Assembly (NCBI RefSeq): GCF_000372825.1
Contig: NZ_KB910516.1
Span: 1,830,011 to 1,894,010 of the forward strand
Direction: 5' to 3'
Source: Methylobacterium sp. 77
GTDB taxonomy: Bacteria > Pseudomonadota > Alphaproteobacteria > Rhizobiales > Beijerinckiaceae
Length of the DNA stretch: 64,000 bases
Shown piece after piece: positions 33,190-40,140 of this stretch. Under the pieces are notes generated by a model. The model worked only from the letters and a program-made list of their open reading frames with translations, was not told the DNA's origin and made no database searches. Numbering within the stretch: position 1 is the stretch's first letter; each line of letters begins with the position of its first letter. Made by a program: the position numbers and the translations under genes.

Positions 33190-34752
33190 TCAATGCCGGG
33201 CCGCGAGGGTCTCGCGACCGGCGAGGACGGTGTCGACGAGACGCTGGAGACGTCGGACGCTACCCCCACTCCAGTGCTCCGCGATGAGCCCGAGCTCGTC
33301 GCCGTCGAGGTCCGGGAGCCACGACGCATCCGTCCCCCTCTCGCGCCGGGCGTCCCCCACGATCCCCCGTGCGAGGGCAGGTAGGTCGGCAAGCGTGGGC
33401 TCGGGCATCTGGAAAACTCGGAAGCGGTCCAGCAGGGGCCGGGGCATGCCCCTAGTCCCGTTAGCCGTCGCCAGGAACGTGATGCCCGAGAGATCGGTCG
33501 CGCACTCCAGGTAGGGGTCCCTGTAGTCCTCGGCATGATCCAGCATGGGCAGGAGCCCGTCGAGGAGATTGCCGTTCGTCATGCTGGTGCCGGCCTTCTC
33601 GATCTCGTCGAGGACCACCGCCACCGTCGCGAGGCTCTCTTGCCGGATCGTCTGAAGCGGCACCGAGGCCCTGCCGGATGACCACTGCCGGGAGGTCCCG
33701 ATGAACGAGGCGTCCGCCACACCCGAGCACGAGTAGACCGTGCTTGGGAGGCCCAGCGCGGTGGCCAGGCTGGTGGCCAGTCGCGTCTTGCCGGAGCCCG
33801 GGGGCCCGACGAGCAGGATGGGTGGAAGCCGGGCGAATGACCTACCGACGAGTTGGTTCAGGATGCGCTCGATGAGCGATGCCGCGTGCGGGTACTGATC
33901 GACGAGATCCCGACGCGCGGCCGCGAGATCGGGCACCGGCCGGCGCGGGAGAGTCACCCCCGCGATAGGCGCCCACTCCGCGCGGGGCGTGGTCCCGCCG
34001 CTGCTACGTGCGCCGTCCTTCGCGGACCCCGGCAGGTGCTCGACGCTGCGCACGACGAGGAGCCCGGCGCCCGCTGCCTCCGGCAGATCGTCCTCGTCTT
34101 GATCGCGGGGATCGAAGCCGGTGTCGTCCCGGACGGGGCCGCGCTTGACGTTGTTGGGCCACTCTACCTTCACGACCGACCGGGCAATGATCTGTAAGGC
34201 GGTCAAACCGTCCCCCTGGCGGCGGGCCGACCGGGGCTCGCGCCTGGGTGCCCACTGCTCTCCATCGCAGTACGCGGCGATGCTCATCATCTCGGCATGC
34301 GTTCGGAGGAGATTTCCCAGTCGTAGGTCGGTATGCCCGCCCGCCATGGCGATCTGCCAGACCCTGACGGCACACCGCAGGGCACAGACGTGGTCGCCCA
34401 AAAAAGCTTGGTAATAGACGCACCTCGTCGACCAATCGGCATACGTGTCGCGGTCGTTCTGCCCCAGCTTGAGGTCCTCCGAGGCATCGTCGCACACGCT
34501 CTCAGCATGCGAGAGCGACGAGAGCGACACGCGGCACGACGACAGCTTCTCAAGCGCGGCACGCACGGGGGGGGGCAGGTCCGGCAGGTCGAGCAGGATG
34601 CCGGTCGACCAGTGGATCGTATCCGCGAGCGGGTCGCAGTCGAGGAAATCCAGGCCCTGATCGAGCCAGTCTACGGACGGGGGATGATTGGGTGCGAACG
34701 GATCGCTGGCAGGCGCACGGGGGCGCGCACCCCGAGGGGGGGTCTTCGTCAT
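33190..34752 (-). CDS. AAA+ ATPase, Lon/RuvB-like core
   Basis: A 520-residue protein. The N-terminal 280 residues are helical and unassigned. The AAA+ core follows: Walker A LLVGPPGSGKTRLATSLA, Walker B VAVVLDEIEKAGTS, sensor 1 ITFLATANGTRGMP, arginine region PRPLLDRFRVFQMPEP and a C-terminal lid to the end. The core is like that of Lon-type and related remodelling ATPases, but no protease domain follows. It is the largest member of the minus-strand accessory operon and probably remodels another island product. Confidence 0.82.
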   Translation of the reverse strand: MTKTPPRGARPRAPASDPFAPNHPPSVDWLDQGLDFLDCDPLADTIHWSTGILLDLPDLPPPVRAALEKLSSCRVSLSSLSHAESVCDDASEDLKLGQNDRDTYADWSTRCVYYQAFLGDHVCALRCAVRVWQIAMAGGHTDLRLGNLLRTHAEMMSIAAYCDGEQWAPRREPRSARRQGDGLTALQIIARSVVKVEWPNNVKRGPVRDDTGFDPRDQDEDDLPEAAGAGLLVVRSVEHLPGSAKDGARSSGGTTPRAEWAPIAGVTLPRRPVPDLAAARRDLVDQYPHAASLIERILNQLVGRSFARLPPILLVGPPGSGKTRLATSLATALGLPSTVYSCSGVADASFIGTSRQWSSGRASVPLQTIRQESLATVAVVLDEIEKAGTSMTNGNLLDGLLPMLDHAEDYRDPYLECATDLSGITFLATANGTRGMPRPLLDRFRVFQMPEPTLADLPALARGIVGDARRERGTDASWLPDLDGDELGLIAEHWSGGSVRRLQRLVDTVLAGRETLAARH

Positions 34753-34818
34753 GGCCGGGTTTCTCCAGACGCCCTGTCAGAGACAGGGCTTCAGGGTGCC
34801 AGCCATACACACGAATCG

Positions 34819-35415
34819 TTAACGGAGCGTTGCCTTGAGCGCGGCCGTCCGGGCCCGGGCCGCGGCCGTCTCCCCCTGCATCGTGGCGACCATCCCGAGC
34901 GCACGGTCGAGGATCTCCTCACAGCGCTGCCCGAGGGCCTCGCGACCCTGGGCGGAGAGCGGCCCTGGGCCGGTCTCGCCCATTCCATGGGAGATGACGT
35001 GCTCGTCCCAAAGGTACGCGACTGCTTGGAGCATATACCCGGTGGCCCTCGGGTGTGCGGTTGCGGCCGCCCGGCCGAGCATGTCCAGGAGGGGCGCCGG
35101 GAGACCATGGGAGATGAGGCGGCCGCGTGCCAGGGAGCGCACGTTTAGGCCCGAGGCCAGGCTCAGGGGCCCCACGAAATCAGGTCCGAAGACCCTTTTG
35201 GCCACTCGCTCGATCTCGGCGTGGAGGGCCTCCGAGATCTCCGCATGATCCACCGGCTGGCCATCGATCAGGGCCTGCCGGCCATCGTAGGACAGCAAAG
35301 GCCCCGCCGGGGGGGCGGCCCCCGCGAGGTTGGAGAGCGGCGAGCCCGAGACGTACCCGACGGCGTGCCCAACGGCGGGGGTCCCAGCCGGGACGGGGTA
35401 GAGCGTTATGCGCAC
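34819..35415 (-). CDS. Accessory protein of unknown function (198 aa)
   Basis: A 198-residue protein with a Pro/Gly-rich start and a helical C-terminal two thirds (ALHAEIERVAKRVFGPDF ... QRCEEILDRALGMVATMQGE). No domain recognised. It begins with GTG at 35415, overlapping the 48-residue gene by 10 nt, and ends 67 nt before the AAA ATPase start. Confidence 0.65.
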   Translation of the reverse strand: MRITLYPVPAGTPAVGHAVGYVSGSPLSNLAGAAPPAGPLLSYDGRQALIDGQPVDHAEISEALHAEIERVAKRVFGPDFVGPLSLASGLNVRSLARGRLISHGLPAPLLDMLGRAAATAHPRATGYMLQAVAYLWDEHVISHGMGETGPGPLSAQGREALGQRCEEILDRALGMVATMQGETAAARARTAALKATLR

Positions 35416-35552
35416 GGGAGAAGGTCCTGGGTGGGGCCGGCCAGGTAGATCACGTCAACGCAGAACCGGCCGGGATGGTCATTCGCGACGGGCCACATGC
35501 CAAGGCGCTGCCCCCATGTGTACCCCCTGATGATGATGGTGGTGCCCCTCAT
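35406..35552 (-). CDS. 48-residue accessory protein
   Basis: Forty-eight codons from ATG 35552, whose ATGA overlaps the stop of the upstream gene. The product begins MRGTTIIIRGYTWGQRLGMW and ends FCVDVIYLAGPTQDLLPCA. Overlaps on both ends argue that it is expressed. Function unknown. Confidence 0.5.
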   Translation of the reverse strand: MRGTTIIIRGYTWGQRLGMWPVANDHPGRFCVDVIYLAGPTQDLLPCA

Positions 35553-35947
35553 GACGCCACCCGCTTCAGGCAACGCGGGCAGGTCGCAGGGACGCCTTCG
35601 ACGTCGCCCCATCCGACGGAACGCCGGCCCGGCGTGGCACCGCACAGCGCGCTCCCGGCCCCGCCCATCGGGCCGCAGCCGTCCTCGGAGACGATATGGT
35701 ACAGGCGGCCGCGGTCGCGCTCACCGCCGTTGCTCAGGCGTCCGAGCATCTGTGCCGAGCGCCACGCGGAGCCGTCGGGGAGGACATACCGGGGGGCGGC
35801 CGTGAGGAATGCCTGGCGCTCCTCGGCCTGGCGGACCTGCCTGGCTTTCTCCTCAGCCTGGTACTGGGCAGCGGCCGCAGCCCGTTCCTCCGGCGAGGGG
35901 CCGGGGCCGGCGCGCACCATCGCCACCATTCGGTCGATAATCAACAT
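35549..35947 (-). CDS. Accessory protein with cysteine tail (132 aa)
   Basis: A 132-residue protein. Residues about 15-45 form an Ala/Glu/Arg-rich helix (PEERAAAAAQYQAEEKARQV) and the C terminus ends with a CPRC motif (ATCPRCLKRVAS), with more Cys in GCGPMGGAGSALCG; a zinc ribbon is possible. ATG 35947 is chosen over ATG 36022 because a promoter-like element (36004-36032) lies between. Not recognised. Confidence 0.6.
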   Translation of the reverse strand: MLIIDRMVAMVRAGPGPSPEERAAAAAQYQAEEKARQVRQAEERQAFLTAAPRYVLPDGSAWRSAQMLGRLSNGGERDRGRLYHIVSEDGCGPMGGAGSALCGATPGRRSVGWGDVEGVPATCPRCLKRVAS

Positions 35948-36003
35948 GTGGGGTTCCCTGCTGTACCGGGCAGCTTGTGGGCAAGCCGCTTCTGGTATTG
36001 TCC

Positions 36004-36032
36004 TATCTATACTGACAATCATTACTCTTCAA
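36004..36032 (-). promoter_or_regulatory. Possible sigma-70-type promoter
   Basis: On the minus strand TTGAAG (36032-36027) and TAGATA (36009-36004) are spaced by 17 nt, in a locally AT-rich stretch before the 35947 start. It could be an internal promoter for the distal part of the accessory operon. Confidence 0.35.
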
Positions 36033-36045
36033 GGGTAGCGCGTCG

Positions 36046-36570
36046 TCAACGGCTAGTAGTGTCGGTGAGCGTCATGAGTCTGCGGATCATCCTGTCCTGG
36101 GCCGCGCCACGGCCGTCGCACCAGCCGTCGAAGGTAGACCGTGAGACCTGCAGGGCGTCGGCCGCGGCGTCGCGCCCGCCGCGTGTCTTGGCCCATGCCT
36201 TTAGACACTCCGACAGGGGGCGGGCGTCCTTTTCCCAGTCCGGTGCGGCCTTGGGCTTGGACGCCGGCGCGGGGGAGTACACTGCGCTTTTCGCATCGTA
36301 TGCGTTAGCCCAAGGGTCAAGCCGGGGGTCGTCGGGACCGATGCGGCCCGCCCCGAGAGGCTTGTCGAACCGCGAGAACCACGTCGCGGCGTTCCCGTCG
36401 CCGGTCGCATCCCGGGGAGGCTTGAACACCGCGGCGACCGGTTGCCCGATGAGGTCCTCGCGCCCGAGCAGGAGGCGATAGGCGTCAATGGCTGCGTCGG
36501 GCGAGCCGTAGCTCGCCCTCTCCAGAAGCTCGCCGCCATCGTGTGCGCGTAGTCGGACCATCCAGGTCAT
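36046..36570 (-). CDS. Accessory protein with possible C-terminal HTH (174 aa)
   Basis: A 174-residue protein. The N-terminal part (MTWMVRLRAHDGGELLERAS) resembles a small alpha/beta domain; the C-terminal part RDAAADALQVSRSTFDGWCD reads as a helix-turn-helix. It might therefore be the regulator acting at the nearby palindrome (37172-37188), which is an inference. Start ATG 36570 overlaps the upstream stop by 4 nt. Confidence 0.62.
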   Translation of the reverse strand: MTWMVRLRAHDGGELLERASYGSPDAAIDAYRLLLGREDLIGQPVAAVFKPPRDATGDGNAATWFSRFDKPLGAGRIGPDDPRLDPWANAYDAKSAVYSPAPASKPKAAPDWEKDARPLSECLKAWAKTRGGRDAAADALQVSRSTFDGWCDGRGAAQDRMIRRLMTLTDTTSR

Positions 36571-37106
36571 GAGCGGATACTCTCCAGGATGTCTTTGACC
36601 ATGTCGTTGGCGTTGCAGCGCTTGTTGCCGCTGTTGCAGAACCCGCCGTACGCCCAGAAGGCCTCGCCGGCATCCGTCTCGGTGTACGTGCCGTGTCCGG
36701 TTCCCTTGCGCAGGATGAAGAGTTTGATTGGACCCTTGCGGTCGTCAGACCACATGCCGCTCGTCTCCATCTTGATGTAGTCGCGGACCTGCGCGCCGTC
36801 GGGCGAGGTCCAGCGCTCGACGGAGACGATGGTGTAGAGGGCCTCACCACCCGCAAGCGCAAGGGAGGCGGTCTTGCCGACGAGGGCCTTGGCGAGGCCC
36901 TCGGTGGTGGTGAGGTCGGCCGGCGCGACGGCCTGGGCCTGCTGCTGCTGGACGGGCTGGGCGACCATGCGGGCCTCGGCCCAAGCCTGCCGGAACGCGG
37001 CGCCGAGCGCGGCACGGACGGCGGTGCCGGCGGAGGCCGCGGCTTCGCGGGCGATCCGCCAAGCATTCCTCAGGAGGGCGGAACGGTCGATTTTGGTGGT
37101 GGTCAT
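36567..37106 (-). CDS. Accessory protein of unknown function (179 aa)
   Basis: A 179-residue protein, first of the minus-strand accessory operon. Residues 1-60 are a long Ala/Arg-rich helix (LLRNAWRIAREAAASAGTAV) with a short Gln run, followed by a compact beta-rich domain (about 80-170) with two Cys (GGFCNSGNKRCNAND). No family recognised. Confidence 0.65.
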   Translation of the reverse strand: MTTTKIDRSALLRNAWRIAREAAASAGTAVRAALGAAFRQAWAEARMVAQPVQQQQAQAVAPADLTTTEGLAKALVGKTASLALAGGEALYTIVSVERWTSPDGAQVRDYIKMETSGMWSDDRKGPIKLFILRKGTGHGTYTETDAGEAFWAYGGFCNSGNKRCNANDMVKDILESIRS

Positions 37107-37171
37107 CGGGTGGCTCCATCATCGGCCCGGATCGCCCCGGGAGGCCTCGGCTTGCGCCGGTGATCTAAATG

Positions 37172-37188
37172 TACCGCAATTTGCGGTA
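37172..37188. promoter_or_regulatory. 17-bp perfect palindrome between divergent operons
   Basis: TACCGCAA-T-TTGCGGTA lies 65 bp from the minus-strand start at 37106 and 188 bp from the plus-strand start at 37376. Its symmetry and place suggest an operator controlling one or both accessory operons. Confidence 0.55.
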
Positions 37189-37342
37189 GTCGCAAGGCCT
37201 CCACGAGAGAATTCTTTACGCCCGATGAGGCCGTGTCGCGCGTCGTAAACCGCGATGGCGTTCTCGATGGGCCATCCGGACGGCCCGTCCGGTTTCCCTC
37301 TAGGCGAATCTGCGGGAGCTGCTTCGATCGTCTCTGAAGCGA

Positions 37343-37358
37343 TCTCGCGAACGCGAGA
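37343..37358. promoter_or_regulatory. 16-bp palindrome just upstream of plus-strand operon
   Basis: TCTCGCG-AA-CGCGAGA ends 18 bp before the ATG at 37376. It could be an operator or a leader hairpin affecting translation of the first gene. Confidence 0.45.
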
Positions 37359-37375
37359 CAGGGACCCGGACCAGC

Positions 37376-37843
37376 ATGCCCACAGAGATCGAGATCCGAG
37401 AGTTTGCCCGGCTGTATGCCGGCATGACACCCGAGCAAGTGGCGGCCCATGAAACGTGGGTCGCCAAGTACCGGCTGGAGATGGCCGAGGAGATTGCGCA
37501 GCGAGCGGTCGCGGCACAGGAGCGCCGTGACGCCCTCCGGGCAATGAGCGATGCCGACGTCGTCGAGCAGACCGTCAACGCTTACAGCGACGCCGACTTC
37601 GACCCGGCGCCCGCCCTGCAGGTCCTGCAGTATGCCGGGTTCATCCGCCGGCGAGATCTCCACGAGGCCGTCTCGCGTGTGAAGACCGTCATCAAGGAGT
37701 TCGATCTCGCGACCGCAGGGCATCATCTCTACGGCGTCCCCGGGATCCGCCATGACCTGTATCGGGTCCTCGATTTCCTGACCGGCGAGGACCACTCGGG
37801 CTGCACCCCGAACCCCGCTCCATTTCGGGGGGCCCAGTCATGA
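37376..37843 (+). CDS. Accessory protein of unknown function (155 aa)
   Basis: A 155-residue, mainly helical protein (IEIREFARLYAGMTPEQVAA, ALQVLQYAGFIRRRDLHEAV). First gene of the plus-strand accessory operon, whose genes overlap by 4 nt one after another. No domain recognised; no strong ribosome site seen before ATG 37376. Confidence 0.65.
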   Translation: MPTEIEIREFARLYAGMTPEQVAAHETWVAKYRLEMAEEIAQRAVAAQERRDALRAMSDADVVEQTVNAYSDADFDPAPALQVLQYAGFIRRRDLHEAVSRVKTVIKEFDLATAGHHLYGVPGIRHDLYRVLDFLTGEDHSGCTPNPAPFRGAQS

Positions 37844-38034
37844 GGCGGTCCACAATCGACGAGATCGCCCTCGGGGCTGCTCGTGGGGTCGAGCGGATCA
37901 TCGCAGAGGAGCACCCCGGCGGGGCCCCCCAGCGGCAGGCCAAGGTGCAGGTCATGTTCGCGGACTGGATCAGGCACGCCGTCCTCCGCGAGGTCAGGAA
38001 TGACCGGCGCCGTGTTTCGAGGAGGTCCTCATGA
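37840..38034 (+). CDS. Small basic accessory protein (64 aa)
   Basis: A 64-residue basic protein (IDEIALGAARGVERIIAEEH ... AVLREVRNDRRRVSRRSS). ATGA overlaps with both neighbours support expression. Function unknown. Confidence 0.6.
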   Translation: MRRSTIDEIALGAARGVERIIAEEHPGGAPQRQAKVQVMFADWIRHAVLREVRNDRRRVSRRSS

Positions 38035-38285
38035 TCAGGTCCTCCTCGCCTCGCGACGGGTTCGACCTCTGGTTCCTGTTCATCGGCATCGCCATCGCCG
38101 CGGCCGTCCTGCTCACGATCCTGCAGGCCCTCTCGCAGGCAGCGGATCCCGCGTGGTCCAACCAAGGCGGCGTCCGGGTCTGGACGGACCCGGCGACCGG
38201 GTGCCGGTACACCCAAGCCGAGACTGGCATGCAGCCGCTCGTGGGACCGGACGGGCGCCCCGATTGCCTGAGGAGGCCGCAGTGA
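38031..38285 (+). CDS. Small membrane protein (84 aa)
   Basis: An 84-residue protein with one membrane segment (about 12-35, LWFLFIGIAIAAAVLLTILQ) and a short soluble tail RVWTDPATGCRYTQAETG followed by MQPLVGPDGRP. The tail resembles small phage proteins with a ligand-like beta hairpin (DUF6440 type), as a weak resemblance. Overlaps both neighbours (ATGA before, GTGA after). Confidence 0.6.
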   Translation: MIRSSSPRDGFDLWFLFIGIAIAAAVLLTILQALSQAADPAWSNQGGVRVWTDPATGCRYTQAETGMQPLVGPDGRPDCLRRPQ

Positions 38286-38800
38286 ACGGTCGGGGCATGC
38301 AGAGCTACCGGGTCAAGGCAACCGACTGGCGCCGCATGCCCGGACAGGGGACCGTCGTCCTGATCAGGGCACCTTTCGACCGCCACGCCGTCGGCGACGT
38401 CATCACGATCTATACCGAGGGCGTTGGGGAAGATGCCGGTCGGGAGACCGCCGGGCACTGGAAGGTCACGGGCAAGGAGGGATCGGTCGGGTTCGCCATG
38501 AGCGCCCTGATAGTCCGGCTGGCGAAGCTTGAGGAGGTCCACTCGCCCGAGCCGGACCCGACGACCATGTCCGAGGCCGACCGTCTGAAGGAGGCGGCGC
38601 GCCAGATCTACGCCATCACCGGCCACCTGGCCGGGTGCATCGGTCTGGAACGGAACGGCGTCAACGAACTCCGGGACAAACTCTACCGCCTCAAGGCCAC
38701 CATCGTCGGTATCGAGTTCGAACCTGATTGCGAACATCGCTGGGACTGGCCGGACGGCACCACTCGGCACGGGCGGCCGCCGGAAGGAGACAGGGCATGA
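38282..38800 (+). CDS. Accessory protein of unknown function (172 aa)
   Basis: A 172-residue protein. The first half is beta-rich (MQSYRVKATDWRRMPGQGTV ... VIRAPFDRHAVGDVITIYTE), the second half a coiled or helical segment (SEADRLKEAARQIYAITGHL). It begins with GTG at 38282 overlapping the previous stop; the next gene overlaps its stop. Not recognised. Confidence 0.6.
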   Translation: MNGRGMQSYRVKATDWRRMPGQGTVVLIRAPFDRHAVGDVITIYTEGVGEDAGRETAGHWKVTGKEGSVGFAMSALIVRLAKLEEVHSPEPDPTTMSEADRLKEAARQIYAITGHLAGCIGLERNGVNELRDKLYRLKATIVGIEFEPDCEHRWDWPDGTTRHGRPPEGDRA

Positions 38801-39087
38801 TCGAGCGCATGATGAACCCGACCATCACCCTCACCCGCAAGCACTTCGCGACCGAGGAGGACTGGCAGCGCGCCATCCGCGAGGGAGGCACCTTCACGCT
38901 CGCCGGCGGCATCAGGGTTCACCTCACCCTGGGCGAGGAGATGGACCTCGATGACGACTGGGGCGTGAACCTTGGCGAGCCAGTCGCGAAAGTTTCCATC
39001 TCTGGCAGCCATGACGTGGAGGTGACCACCTACACCGAGGAGGTCACCTTCCATCCCGATGGCAGCTATTCGCGGAGGCTGGGATGA
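38797..39087 (+). CDS. Accessory protein of unknown function (96 aa)
   Basis: A 96-residue acidic protein (ITLTRKHFATEEDWQRAIRE, MDLDDDWGVNLGEPVAKVSI). ATG 38797 overlaps the upstream stop; its stop overlaps the zinc-ribbon gene. Unknown. Confidence 0.6.
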   Translation: MIERMMNPTITLTRKHFATEEDWQRAIREGGTFTLAGGIRVHLTLGEEMDLDDDWGVNLGEPVAKVSISGSHDVEVTTYTEEVTFHPDGSYSRRLG

Positions 39088-39278
39088 CCGAGTCTGACGA
39101 AGTCATGCAGCAGACCTGGTGCTGCCTCACGTGCTCCGCGAAGTTCCGGTGGGGGGAGGTCCGGATGGCGGCGGGCGGCCTGCACTGCCCGCGATGCGAT
39201 GCCGTCTCGCTCCACCCGGCCGGGGGCGAGGTCCGGGTGCTCGATGGGTACGACGGCGAGATCGGGACCCTGAACTGA
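39084..39278 (+). CDS. Small zinc-ribbon protein (64 aa)
   Basis: A 64-residue protein with two CxxC knuckles, CCLTCSAKFRWG and LHCPRCDAVSLHP, spaced as in a zinc ribbon. Last gene of the plus-strand accessory operon. It may bind nucleic acid or a protein partner; the fold is visible, the role is not. Confidence 0.65.
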   Translation: MTESDEVMQQTWCCLTCSAKFRWGEVRMAAGGLHCPRCDAVSLHPAGGEVRVLDGYDGEIGTLN

Positions 39279-39283
39279 TGGCC

Positions 39284-39347
39284 CGCCCCGAACGTGTAAA
39301 ACGATTCCCAAATCGCGTTTGTGGAATCGTTTTACACGTTCGGGGCG
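39284..39347. repeat. Very long perfect hairpin (25-bp arms)
   Basis: The 25-bp arms 39284-39308 and 39323-39347 (outer end CGCCCCGAACGTGTAAAACG) are fully complementary, and the 14-nt centre adds CAAA/TTTG pairing with one bulged T. It sits between convergent genes, 6 nt after the zinc-ribbon stop. It could be a bidirectional terminator, but lacks U tracts; a REP-like element or a mobile-element end is as likely. Confidence 0.7.
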
Positions 39348-39377
39348 GCCCAAAGCGAAAGGGCCCGGGTTCTTCGA

Positions 39378-39617
39378 TCAAGGCAGGAGCGCTGCACGAG
39401 CCTCGGCCACCAGGGCGTTCCACCGCTCGACCTCCGGGCGGACCGGATCACCGGCGCTACGGGGCGTCCATCCCACGCGGCCGCGCCGGACGATGCCCCT
39501 GGCACCACAATCCGTGCAGCGCACGAACCGGGAAAGGCTGCCAACGGCGATGAGGTCGTGAACCGGATCAGGGTGGCGGTCGTAGAGGCGGGCCGGGGTG
39601 TGGGTGCAGCGGGGCAT
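39378..39617 (-). CDS. Small accessory protein with CxxC (79 aa)
   Basis: A 79-residue protein with a CTDCGARGIVRRGRVGWTP core and a helical end RPEVERWNALVAEARAALLP. One CxxC plus upstream Cys/His could bind zinc. ATG 39617 has AAAGAGAT upstream. It is the last gene before the tRNA pair, so it marks the right end of the accessory region. Confidence 0.6.
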   Translation of the reverse strand: MPRCTHTPARLYDRHPDPVHDLIAVGSLSRFVRCTDCGARGIVRRGRVGWTPRSAGDPVRPEVERWNALVAEARAALLP

Positions 39618-39799
39618 GGCGATCTCTTTCGATCACCATCATTCGTGCGAGCGGGTCCGAGTTCGACAAGGAAACTTGCGCCCGATACCGATTCGTCTGC
39701 GGTATCCATGCGGTATCCACCGCCCAGGCAAACAGCCACTGGATACCGCGCCCCTGCCCTATCGGGCTGAGGTTGCTAGTCTTTTCGGGAAGGGGGGAG

Positions 39800-39873
39800 T
39801 GGAGCGGGTACCGGGAATCGAACCCGGGTATTCAGCTTGGAAGGCTGCTGCTCTACCATTGAGCTACACCCGC
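39800..39873 (-). tRNA. tRNA-Gly (TCC)
   Basis: Cloverleaf on the minus strand: acceptor GCGGGTG with ACCCGC, D arm GCTCAATGGTAGAGC, anticodon loop CTTCCAA (anticodon TCC), T arm with GGTTCGATTCC, discriminator T and an encoded CCA. Confidence 0.93.
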
Positions 39874-39956
39874 ATAAGGCGCCCGATAGCATGTCGACGC
39901 GACATTGAGAAGAAGAACCCTTCTTCTATCGTCGGATCCTGCCGGTCGGAATGGAT

Positions 39957-40040
39957 TGGTGGGGGAAGTAGGACTCGAACCTACGAAGCTTACGCAGCGG
40001 ATTTACAGTCCGCCCCCTTTGCCGCTCGGGACATTCCCCC
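39957..40040 (-). tRNA. tRNA-Tyr (GTA)
   Basis: Minus-strand cloverleaf with acceptor GGGGGAA/TTCCCCC, anticodon loop ACTGTAAATCC region (GTA), a long variable arm as in class II tRNAs, T loop GGTTCGAGTCC, discriminator A and encoded CCA. Confidence 0.94.
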
Positions 40041-40140
40041 AAACCACCGCCTCTCGGCAGCGCGCCGGCCCTTATGGTGAGGGCTCGCGCGGGTGTCAAC
40101 AGACTGTGCGCATGCAGCCGCGCAAAGTTCACGGCAAAGT

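Noticed and set aside
37103..37795. Minus-strand open frame across the divergent promoter region
   Set aside because: It would run through two palindromes and the 37376 gene; the plus-strand genes with 4-nt overlaps explain the region better.
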